Shown: positions 17,205 to 25,018 of the stretch, one piece after another
Layout of the letters: each line of letters opens with the position of its first letter
How positions within the stretch are numbered: the first letter of the stretch is position 1
Assembly: GCF_038096175.1 (NCBI RefSeq)
Contig: NZ_CP151099.1
Location: 5,189,484 to 5,253,483 of the forward strand
DNA: 64,000 nucleotides
Direction: 5' to 3'
Source: Nostoc sp. UHCC 0302
GTDB lineage: Bacteria > Cyanobacteriota > Cyanobacteriia > Cyanobacteriales > Nostocaceae
Position numbers and translations under genes: made by a program
Notes under the pieces: model-generated
What the model was told of the DNA's origin: nothing
The model's input: the letters and a program-made list of their open reading frames with translations, nothing else
Databases searched by the model: none

Positions 17205-18829
17205 GTATGATATTGCTTGTCATACTCAACTTTGCCATATTCCAATTTCACTATCCTGTCTGCTAGATGAAAATAGCGATCATCATGGCTAATTACTAGT
17301 ACTGTTTTACCGCGATCGCGTAATTCGGTTAATAGCTGAGTGTAAAATACTTCTTTAAATATTGGATCTTGGTCAGCTGCCCATTCATCAAATAGATAAA
17401 TTGGACGGTCTTCTAAATAGGCTGTTAACAAAGCTAATCGTTTTCGCTGTCCTTGAGAAAGAGCAGTTGTAGAAAGTTTACCATTTTCAACTTTCACCTT
17501 ATGGTCTAACTGGAGTTGCTTAAGATATTTTGTAGCTCGAATATCTAAGTTTTTATTTTCTAAACCTAAAAGTTCCTCAAATAAATAAAAGTCAGAGAAA
17601 ACTACCGAAAAATGCTGACGATACCACTCTCGGTTCTGTTCGCTAATTACTTCTCCATCTAATAAAATTTCTCCACTTTCAGGAATATATAGTCCTGTAA
17701 TTAGTTTAGCTAGGCTGGATTTCCCGCTGCCATTGCCACCGACGATAAATACTATTTCTTGGGGATATAGTGTTAGGTCAATTGGGCCGAGAATAAAATT
17801 GTTGTCTTCTTGATCTGTGTAGTAAACGTGGGTAACACCCTTGAATTGTAATTTGTACCAAGAAGACTCAGAGATAGGTGGAACTGTTGATAATTCGGCT
17901 CGATTAGCTAAAGATAAACCTAGTGATTCTATTTTTTGTAAAGCTATGCTGGCTTTGCTGAATAGAGGAAGTTTGCTGATGATGTTGTTCATCGGCAATA
18001 CCAAGTAAGTGAAGGTCAAGATATAGCCAGACAAAGTTTGCGGGTTAAGAGTCAGGATATTAGGCAGCCCAAACAGTACAAAACCCAGCGCAAAAAAGAA
18101 TACAAGTTGACCCCAGCTGGAAGTTATGGCAAAAAAGGTCAGACCGCCAACGTTGTGACGACGGAAGGTAGTAGCAGTTGATTGCAGTTTTTCTTCTAAG
18201 AAAATTTGACGCCGCCTGTAGTGTAGCTTGAGTTCCTTGATTCCTTGAGTGATAGTGCCTAAATGCTTAAATAGCTGATCTTCATCTTCACGAGCTAAGG
18301 CTAGCAATTTCTCACCTCTATGCAACAACCATTGACAACTACCGATTGCCACCACCGTCAAACCAATAAGCATCGCTAGTACTAGCCAGGATAGCCAAGT
18401 TATGTATACCAAGCAACCAAGAACAATTGCCAAATCAATGCACAAAGAAGGCATCTGAAAAACAGCATTGGCGACTGCCTGCACATCCTCTGTCAAGGTT
18501 GCCAATAGCCGAGAATTGCCTAATTGTTCCAGATGGCTTAACTCTGAAGAGAGAATTTGCTGACTTAAGCGCATCCGCAATTTCAACACGGCATCTTGAG
18601 ATAGTCGAATCAGCATCACTTGTGAAATGATGCTAGTGATGAGTGCAACTATAGTCAGCCCCGCAAAACCCAAAACTATCAACGTCAGGCGCTGACTGCC
18701 GCTATAACTCCCAGCAACACTGATCAAAGCAATCAAACTAGCGCTACTGCCACCACTCAGGAATCCAGCGACGATCGCAATCGCCAACATCCCCCAAGAA
18801 GAACGTATAAGAAAATAAATTAGGTTCAT
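17195..18829 (-). CDS. Cyclic-peptide-export-type ABC transporter (fused permease-ATPase)
   Basis: Half-transporter of 544 aa from the ATG at 18829 (a TTG lies 4 codons upstream). N-terminal membrane domain of about six helices (residues 5-310), then an ATPase with Walker A GGNGSGKSSLAK, signature LSQGQ and Walker B IYLFDE. The layout and the SYNREWYRQHFSVVFSDFYLFEELLG-like region (read as EWYRQHFSVVFSDFYLF) match the SyrD/PvdE/YojI cyclic-peptide exporter family. Its place between hpnJ and hpnI suggests, but does not show, a lipid or peptide export role. The last residues (HTNS) come from a tandem repeat, so the C-terminus may have been reshaped. Confidence 0.82.
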   Translation of the reverse strand: MNLIYFLIRSSWGMLAIAIVAGFLSGGSSASLIALISVAGSYSGSQRLTLIVLGFAGLTIVALITSIISQVMLIRLSQDAVLKLRMRLSQQILSSELSHLEQLGNSRLLATLTEDVQAVANAVFQMPSLCIDLAIVLGCLVYITWLSWLVLAMLIGLTVVAIGSCQWLLHRGEKLLALAREDEDQLFKHLGTITQGIKELKLHYRRRQIFLEEKLQSTATTFRRHNVGGLTFFAITSSWGQLVFFFALGFVLFGLPNILTLNPQTLSGYILTFTYLVLPMNNIISKLPLFSKASIALQKIESLGLSLANRAELSTVPPISESSWYKLQFKGVTHVYYTDQEDNNFILGPIDLTLYPQEIVFIVGGNGSGKSSLAKLITGLYIPESGEILLDGEVISEQNREWYRQHFSVVFSDFYLFEELLGLENKNLDIRATKYLKQLQLDHKVKVENGKLSTTALSQGQRKRLALLTAYLEDRPIYLFDEWAADQDPIFKEVFYTQLLTELRDRGKTVLVISHDDRYFHLADRIVKLEYGKVEYDKQYHTNS

Positions 18830-19001
18830 AATTGCGAGCAAACAAATTGAATGGATTCTAAGGGGTGTGGGAGCAGTTTAGATAATATTATTTTCACAGA
18901 GAACATACATAAAGTGAGTATTTTTCCCTAAGTTAAGGTGAAATATCTATCCAGCAGCAATTAACCAATTAGTATGACTAGTTAGGGATGGAAATAGAGT
19001 A

Positions 19002-20195
19002 ATGGAAATTTTTGACTTTGGTTCTTTCAATACTTATATTTATTTGCTGCTGTTACTCCTGTCTCTATCAGCAGTCTGGTTTTATGCCTACGGGATTCAT
19101 GCAGCGATCGCCTTTTTAAATCATCCAAATTTCATTGATCCCGATTTTCATCCAGCTATTACTATTTTGAAGCCAATTTGCGGGCTTGATGATGAAGCTT
19201 ACGAAAATTTTGCTTCTTTCTGCCGCCAAGATTATCCGCAGTACGAAATTATCTTTAGTGTTCGCGATGCCAATGATCCAGGCATAGCAGTAGTGCAGCA
19301 GATTATCCAAGACTTTCCACAGTTGGATTTGCAATTGGTAATTAGCGAACACACAATTGGTAATAATTTCAAAGTTTGCAATTTGGCAAACGGAGAATCC
19401 AAAGCTAAATATTCCATCTTGCTGTTGGCAGATAGCGATGTTCGAGTCGGCCCAGACTACTTACAACAAGTTATCCAGCCTATGCATGATCCTCTTGTCG
19501 GAGTCGTTACCTGCCTTTACCGTCCTTTGACACAAGGGTGGGTAGCAAATCTGGAAGCAATTGGTATTTCAACTGAGTATCTGGCTGGGGTTTTAGTTGC
19601 CAATAAGTTGCAGAAAATTGAGTTTGCTTTGGGGCCGACTATTGCCATCCGCAAAACTGCACTGGAAGCAATCGGTGGATTTCCAGCTATTGCTGACTAT
19701 TTAGCAGATGATTATCAACTTGGCTATCAGCCCGCCCAAGCAGGGTATAAAGTAGTGCTTTCAGATTATGTGATCGACCATGCGATCGCCACAACTAGTT
19801 TCACGGATTTAATTCAGCGACAGACACGTTGGTTTCTCTGTACGCGAGTTTCCCGCCCTTGGGGTTATTTAGGACTGATTTTCACCTATGGCACAATTAC
19901 TAGCCTGTTATTCCTCATGACTACGGGAGGGTCAATTTTCGGCTGGGGTGTATTAGTTATTACCTGGATAATGCGGTTACTCATGGGCTGGTTCGTTGGA
20001 GTCAAAATTCTTAACGATGCGGTTGCCCAAAAACTACTTTGGCTCATCCCTGTACGCGACTTGATCAGCTTTTTTCTTTGGTGTTATTGCTTGGTTGGCA
20101 ACACATTTGAATGGCGAGGGCGGCTTCTAAAGTTAACAAAAGAAGGTAAAGTGAAGCCAATAACAGCTGATGCTGCCAGGGTAATGTCAACTTAA
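19002..20195 (+). CDS. hpnI: HpnI, hopanoid glycosyltransferase
   Basis: 397-aa membrane glycosyltransferase of the ceramide-glucosyltransferase (GT21-like) type. N-terminal membrane helix (about 12-36), catalytic domain with ILKPICGLDDEAYENF, DxD as D144/D146 in LLLADSDVRV, a DDYQLG acid motif and the RQTRW (R/QxxRW) motif near 273-277, then two or three C-terminal helices. In Burkholderia HpnI transfers N-acetylglucosamine to bacteriohopanetetrol. It is 15 bases before hpnP, so the two are surely co-transcribed. Confidence 0.9.
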   Translation: MEIFDFGSFNTYIYLLLLLLSLSAVWFYAYGIHAAIAFLNHPNFIDPDFHPAITILKPICGLDDEAYENFASFCRQDYPQYEIIFSVRDANDPGIAVVQQIIQDFPQLDLQLVISEHTIGNNFKVCNLANGESKAKYSILLLADSDVRVGPDYLQQVIQPMHDPLVGVVTCLYRPLTQGWVANLEAIGISTEYLAGVLVANKLQKIEFALGPTIAIRKTALEAIGGFPAIADYLADDYQLGYQPAQAGYKVVLSDYVIDHAIATTSFTDLIQRQTRWFLCTRVSRPWGYLGLIFTYGTITSLLFLMTTGGSIFGWGVLVITWIMRLLMGWFVGVKILNDAVAQKLLWLIPVRDLISFFLWCYCLVGNTFEWRGRLLKLTKEGKVKPITADAARVMST

Positions 20196-20210
20196 CTACT
20201 GAGAATTACG

Positions 20211-21884
20211 ATGACTGATACTGTGAAGTCTTTCGAAAACCCGATTCCTGTAGGAGAAACTTTACAACCATCTGCTACTACCGAGAAAACAAGCTACGTT
20301 CCCCGTCATCATCGACGTATACTGTGCATTTTTCCCAGGTACAGCCGTTCGTTTGGCACTTTTCACCACGCCTATCCACTCATGGGTGGTGTTAAGGCTT
20401 TTATGCCTCCTCAAGGGATTTTAATCGTGGCTTCCTATTTACCAAAAGAGTGGGAAGTCCGTTTTATTGATGAAAATGTGCGATCGGCAACCAGGGTTGA
20501 TTATCAATGGGCAGATGTGGTGATTGTCAGTGGAATGCATATCCAAAAACCACAGATTAATCAAATAAATGAACTTGCCCATCGTGAAGGCAAAATTACA
20601 GTGGTGGGTGGGCCTTCTGTGTCTGGTTGTCCGGAATATTATCCGGAATTTGACATTTTGCATCTCGGTGAATTGGGAGATGCAACCGACAGCATGATTG
20701 CATATTTAGACGAACACAGTACACGTCCCCAAAAGCAAATTCGCTTTGAAACCAAGGAACGTTTACCGTTGAGCCAGTTTCCGATTCCCGCTTATGATTT
20801 GCTAAATCTCAATCAATATTTTCTTGCCAACGTACAATTTTCCAGTGGTTGCCCTTACAGTTGCGAGTTTTGTGATATTCCTGAACTTTATGGGCGTAAT
20901 CCCCGCCTCAAGACACCAGAGCAAGTTTTAGCTGAATTGGATGCAATGCTGGCATCTGGCAATCCGGGAGCAGTGTATTTTGTAGATGATAACTTTGTAG
21001 GCGATCGCCGCGCCGCCATGAAATTGCTGCCTCACTTAATAGATTGGCAAAAGCGCAATGGCTACCCCGTCCAATTCGCCTGTGAAGCTACACTCAATCT
21101 AGCTCAGAGTCCTAAGCTTTTGGCAATGATGCGCGAAGCTTATTTTTGTACAGTTTTCTGTGGGATTGAAACGCCGGAAACTGATGCTCTGCAAGCTATT
21201 TCTAAAACTCACAACTTGAGTATGCCGATTTTAGAAGCAATCAAAGTTTTAAATAGTTATGGCATGGAAGTTGTATCAGGAATCATCATCGGACTAGATA
21301 CAGATACGCCAGAAACCGCAGACCGAATTCTGGAATTTATTCGTCTGTCTCAGATTCCTATGTTGACAATTAATCTGCTTCATGCGTTACCTAGAACACC
21401 GTTATGGCGCAGATTAGAGCTAGAAGGACGGTTAGTATCAGATGAAAATCGTGAATCAAATATTGACTTTTTAATGCCTTATGAAAAGGTAGTAGAAATG
21501 TGGCGTCGCTGCATCACGACTGCCTACGAACCAGAATTTTTATATCAACGATTCGCCTACAACATCGAGCATACTTACCGCAATCGGATTGCAGTTCCTA
21601 ACAGTCCAGCCCGCACTTCTTGGGCTAATATCCGCAAAGGATTAGCCCTTTTAGCTAATATTTTGCTAAAAGTTGGTGTTTTGAGTAAGTATCGCAAAAC
21701 CTTCTGGAAAATGGCTAAACCAGCACTCAAAGCAGGCGATATTGAAAGCGTGATCCATATTGGATTAATCGGACATCATCTAATTAAGTTCGCGACTGAA
21801 TGCGCTGAAGGTGAAGAATCTGCTTCGTTCTACTCTCAAAAAGTACGGGATAGTAATCAGAAGAGTAAAGTCGCGTCTGCTTGA
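20211..21884 (+). CDS. hpnP: HpnP, hopanoid C-2 methylase (B12-binding radical SAM)
   Basis: 557 aa. After a ~35-residue leader comes a cobalamin-binding domain (about 36-180; RSFGTFHHAYPLMGGVKAF is a strong HpnP signature, also VSGMHIQKPQ and VGGPSVSG), then a radical SAM domain with C214, C218, C221 (GCPYSCEFC) and a DUF4070-type C-terminal part (LLHALPRTPLWRRLE). HpnP adds the 2-methyl group to hopanoids; 2-methylhopanoids are made by Nostoc punctiforme and are enriched in akinete outer membranes. It is 15 bases downstream of hpnI, and the paired genes face the RND-hpnA-hpnH operon. Other B12 radical SAM proteins share the fold, but the N-terminal signature is specific. Confidence 0.88.
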   Translation: MTDTVKSFENPIPVGETLQPSATTEKTSYVPRHHRRILCIFPRYSRSFGTFHHAYPLMGGVKAFMPPQGILIVASYLPKEWEVRFIDENVRSATRVDYQWADVVIVSGMHIQKPQINQINELAHREGKITVVGGPSVSGCPEYYPEFDILHLGELGDATDSMIAYLDEHSTRPQKQIRFETKERLPLSQFPIPAYDLLNLNQYFLANVQFSSGCPYSCEFCDIPELYGRNPRLKTPEQVLAELDAMLASGNPGAVYFVDDNFVGDRRAAMKLLPHLIDWQKRNGYPVQFACEATLNLAQSPKLLAMMREAYFCTVFCGIETPETDALQAISKTHNLSMPILEAIKVLNSYGMEVVSGIIIGLDTDTPETADRILEFIRLSQIPMLTINLLHALPRTPLWRRLELEGRLVSDENRESNIDFLMPYEKVVEMWRRCITTAYEPEFLYQRFAYNIEHTYRNRIAVPNSPARTSWANIRKGLALLANILLKVGVLSKYRKTFWKMAKPALKAGDIESVIHIGLIGHHLIKFATECAEGEESASFYSQKVRDSNQKSKVASA

Positions 21885-21899
21885 GTATTTATCTTTTTC

Positions 21900-22085
21900 A
21901 CGCAGAGGAGCCAGTGACGTTACCCCCCAACCCCCCTTATAAAGGTGGGTTTTAAGAGACTATTGCCCCCATGTACAAGCTACGGTGTACACACAAGTCA
22001 AATTACCCCCCTTAATCCCCCCTTATAAAGAGGAAATCCAGTTCCCTCCCCTTTGCAAGGGGAGGGTTAGGGTGGGGTAAAACCC
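21900..22085. repeat. Cluster of C/G-run dispersed repeats
   Basis: Elements of the form CCCCCCTTATAAAGG and CCCTCCCCTTTGCAAGGGGAGGG alternate between the convergent hpnP and the 120-aa gene. The latter is nearly self-complementary and could terminate transcription. Typical Nostoc intergenic filler. Confidence 0.65.
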
Positions 22086-22092
22086 AGATTTA

Positions 22093-22455
22093 TCAAGCAA
22101 TAGCCTCTTGCTTAGGCTTTCGCACCGGACGCTTGCGATCGCTTCGACGAACGCCTCCTGCCATTTTGTACTCATCGCTATTCTTACCATACCTTGCAGC
22201 TACACTGAGTAACATATGTTCTGTTAGTTCCATCAGCGACTTTTCGGTAACTTCTAAGGCTTCCTGAGTCATATCCACAGTGGAAAGGCTTGAGTTATAA
22301 GCTTCCAACTTGTCTTGTGTTGTTTTGATGAGAGCTGCAAAGGAGTCAATTGTTACCCCATTCCCTAAGTCTAAGCTGGGACTAATCGATTTCAAAGCCG
22401 CAATCCGACGCTGCGCTCTATCAATTACTTTAGACCCGCGTTTTAGACGTGACAT
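22093..22455 (-). CDS. Conserved cyanobacterial hypothetical protein, 120 aa
   Basis: Small helical, basic-ended protein: a KRGSKVIDRAQRRIAALKSI N-terminal helix, a middle helix pair with TTQDKLEAYNSSLSTVDM, and a lysine/arginine-rich tail (RRSDRKRPVRKPKQ). An AAAGGTG ribosome site precedes the ATG at 22455. No enzyme motif. The basic tail suggests nucleic-acid binding, an inference. Downstream of a 21-bp tandem array and the hpnH terminator on the same strand. Confidence 0.7.
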   Translation of the reverse strand: MSRLKRGSKVIDRAQRRIAALKSISPSLDLGNGVTIDSFAALIKTTQDKLEAYNSSLSTVDMTQEALEVTEKSLMELTEHMLLSVAARYGKNSDEYKMAGGVRRSDRKRPVRKPKQEAIA

Positions 22456-22627
22456 AAATCACCTTTCTTTTATTAATAATGCGCCAGGATAAAAACTGAC
22501 TTCTACCCTGGACTGTACAGCATTAGGATAAACAGAATCAGGGTTACTTGACACCCGCATTATTCAGTATAAATTGACTTATATATTACAAATGTATTAA
22601 TTTTTTTACGTAAATTTTTGTAGATTG

Positions 22628-22823
22628 CCCGAATTCAATAAACGGCTACCCGAATTCAATAAACGACTACCCGAATTCAATAAACGACTACCCGAATTCA
22701 ATAAATGACTACCCAAATTCAATAAATGACTACCCGAATTCAATAAATGACTACCCGAATTCAATAAACGGCTACCCGAATTCAATAAACGGCTACCCGA
22801 ATTCAATCAACGACTGCCCGAAT
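22628..22823. repeat. 21-bp tandem repeat, nine units plus partial
   Basis: Nine units of the pattern CCCGAATTCAATAAACGRCTA with single-base variants (units 4-6 have AAATGACTA, unit 5 has CCCAAATT, unit 9 has AATCAACGACTG), followed by CCCGAAT. Because 21 is a multiple of three, the minus strand keeps an open frame of seven-residue repeats (LLNSGSR/H). No ribosome site supports translation. Located between hpnH's terminator and the 120-aa gene. Confidence 0.95.
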
Positions 22824-22858
22824 ATTAAACGCAGTGGCTCCCCTTGGAAAGGCTATAT

Positions 22859-22902
22859 TAAAAAACCCAACTCTCTAAACAAATCAGTTAGAGTGTTGGG
22901 TT
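22859..22902 (-). terminator. Intrinsic terminator of the hpnA-hpnH operon
   Basis: 15-bp arms (22864-22878 and 22888-22902) with one mismatch and a 9-base loop. On the minus strand the hairpin is followed by a T-run, just past the hpnH stop. Confidence 0.85.
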
Positions 22903-22916
22903 TGTGCAAACTAAGC

Positions 22917-23933
22917 CTATTTCCCAAAGACGCTACTAAGGGCGCGTGCCATATTTTGGGGTTGCATCGCATCCATTGCGGCTGTGGGTTCGTAGCCGCA
23001 GTGAACCATACAATCAGCACACTTGGGATTACCACTAGCGCGGCCGTATTTACTCCAATCAGTTTCTGCTAGCAATTGCTTAAAGCTGGTGTAATAACCT
23101 TCATTCAATAAATAGCAAGGTTTTTGCCAACCAAGAACGCTATAACTAGGGCTACCCCAAGGTGTACATTCATAATCCTTTTCACCAGTGAGAAAATCTA
23201 GGAACAGTGGATTGTGGTTAAAGTTCCAATTTTTCTCTCCTTTTCGGAAGGGAGCTAAAATTTCCCGGAAGAGGGAGCGTGTCTGTTCGCGCTGGAGAAA
23301 ATGGTCTTGATCTGGGGCCCACTCATAGCTGTAACCAGGGGAAATCATCATGCCATCAATGTTGAGACTGGCTAGAAAGTCAAAGAAATCTTGCATTTCT
23401 TTGGGATCAGCACCGTCAAAAATAGTGGTGTTAGTAGTGACACGAAATCCTTTGGCTTTAGCGGCGCGAATAGCTTTGACAGCAATATCAAAAACGCCTT
23501 TGCGATCAACACACTGATCGTGCAACTCTCGCATTCCATCTAGATGGACGCTGAAAGTTAAGTAAGGAGAAGGTTGAAACTTATCCAGGCTTTTTTCTAA
23601 CAACAAACCATTGGTGCATAAGTAAACATACTTCTTACGCTCAACTAATCCCCGAACAATTTCATCAATTTGGGGATGTAACAATGGTTCGCCCCCAGGT
23701 ATCGAGACTACAGGTGCGCCACACTCTTCCACCGCTGCGAAGCACTGTTCTGGGGTGAGATTTTGCTTGAGTACTTCTACTGGATGCTGGATTTTACCAC
23801 AGCCTGTACAAGCTAGATTGCACCGAAAAAGCGGTTCCAACATCAATACTAGAGGGAAGCGTTTACGTCCTTTGAAACGTTGCGTAACTAGATACTTCCC
23901 GATATCCATAGCTTGCTGTAGATTAATCGCCAT
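22917..23933 (-). CDS. hpnH: HpnH, adenosyl-hopene transferase (radical SAM)
   Basis: Joins the 5'-deoxyadenosyl group to hopene to give adenosylhopane, the first step of side-chain extension. From the ATG at 23933 it is 338 aa, the family length, with AGGAG upstream; the frame stays open to a TTG 14 codons earlier. CxxxCxxC is C38, C42, C45 ([15 protein letters not shown]). Further HpnH signatures are [16 protein letters not shown] and the Cys-rich end [15 protein letters not shown]. It is the last gene of the RND-hpnA-hpnH run (75-base gap after hpnA), followed by a strong terminator. Confidence 0.95.
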   Translation of the reverse strand: MAINLQQAMDIGKYLVTQRFKGRKRFPLVLMLEPLFRCNLACTGCGKIQHPVEVLKQNLTPEQCFAAVEECGAPVVSIPGGEPLLHPQIDEIVRGLVERKKYVYLCTNGLLLEKSLDKFQPSPYLTFSVHLDGMRELHDQCVDRKGVFDIAVKAIRAAKAKGFRVTTNTTIFDGADPKEMQDFFDFLASLNIDGMMISPGYSYEWAPDQDHFLQREQTRSLFREILAPFRKGEKNWNFNHNPLFLDFLTGEKDYECTPWGSPSYSVLGWQKPCYLLNEGYYTSFKQLLAETDWSKYGRASGNPKCADCMVHCGYEPTAAMDAMQPQNMARALSSVFGK

Positions 23934-24007
23934 TGTTCCGATCGCTCCTGATATTAACAAAACACCACTTTCCAAAACCCCAGATTTATCTGTAAGGCTT
24001 TTAAGTT

Positions 24008-25018
24008 TTAATTTTTAATTTTGAATTCCCCAAAGGGGTTGACATAACCTTTAGAAACAAACCAGTCCACAGCATCCTTAATTGCTGCTTTTAAGGAAGA
24101 TTGAGGTAAACCCAACTCTCGTACTGCCTTTGAGGAATCGTAGTACATTGGTTGTTTCGCCATCCGCACACCATCTAGAGGTACTGAAGGCGATTTACCC
24201 AATGGTGCGAGAATCTTCTCATCAACCCAAGCAACACTCAACGGTAACCAAGCAGGGACAGTGCGTTGGGGTGCTTCTAGACCGGTGAGATCGGCGAGTT
24301 CTTCTAGCAATTGCTTCAGCGTCAAGTTTTGGTGACCTAAAATATAGCGATCGCCTGACTTCCCGTGCTGCAACGCTAGTAAATGTCCCCATGCCACATC
24401 CCGCACATCGATAAAATTTAGTCCAGTATCCAAGTATACGGGCATTTGTCGCCGCAAAAATCGCAGGATAATATCACCTGTCGGAGTCGGCTTGATATCT
24501 AACGGCCCAATCGGGCTACTGGGATTGACTATAACTACTTCTTGTCCTGTAGCAGCTGCTTGTATAGCTTCTTGTTCAGCGAGAAACTTAGACTTTTTGT
24601 AGTCACCCACCAACTTCTCTAAAGGACTTTGATGAGTTTCGTCTACAACTTCACCAGATGCTCCTACTCCGATCGCAGCTACGGAACTGGTGTAGACAGT
24701 GCGCTCAATTCCGGCTTTTTGGGCTGCTGCTAGTATATTGCGCGTACCCAGGACATTGTTAAGGTAGAGTAACTCTCGGTCTCTTTGCCATAAAGAATAG
24801 TGAGCCGCCACATGAAACAAGTATTGGCAACCCGTCATCTGTTGCCAGAGATTGGGGTCATTCAAGTCCCCTTTGACAATTTCTACTTCCAAACCGCGTA
24901 AATTGTCCAAATTGCTACTAGAACGCACCAACGCCTTAACTGCGTATCCCTGTTGCAGCAACAATCGCACCAAATGTGCGCCAATAAAACCCGTTCCCCC
25001 CGTCACAAAAACTTGCAT
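24008..25018 (-). CDS. hpnA: HpnA, hopanoid-associated sugar epimerase
   Basis: Short-chain dehydrogenase-type NAD-binding protein, 336 aa. Rossmann loop GGTGFIG (7-13), catalytic Tyr/Lys pair Y140-K144 (YKKSK), TSSVAAIG (Ser) motif. The [13 protein letters not shown] and [14 protein letters not shown] segments are HpnA hallmarks. Its reaction is not firmly assigned; it is thought to modify a sugar or side-chain intermediate. The start ATG overlaps the RND stop by one base, so the two are co-translated. Confidence 0.92.
   Translation of the reverse strand: MQVFVTGGTGFIGAHLVRLLLQQGYAVKALVRSSSNLDNLRGLEVEIVKGDLNDPNLWQQMTGCQYLFHVAAHYSLWQRDRELLYLNNVLGTRNILAAAQKAGIERTVYTSSVAAIGVGASGEVVDETHQSPLEKLVGDYKKSKFLAEQEAIQAAATGQEVVIVNPSSPIGPLDIKPTPTGDIILRFLRRQMPVYLDTGLNFIDVRDVAWGHLLALQHGKSGDRYILGHQNLTLKQLLEELADLTGLEAPQRTVPAWLPLSVAWVDEKILAPLGKSPSVPLDGVRMAKQPMYYDSSKAVRELGLPQSSLKAAIKDAVDWFVSKGYVNPFGEFKIKN

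Noticed and set aside
22606-22806. 66-aa repeat protein on the minus strand
   Set aside because: The open frame is a by-product of a 21-bp unit length; no ribosome site and no flanking non-repeat coding sequence. The array is also too uniform and lacks spacers for a CRISPR.
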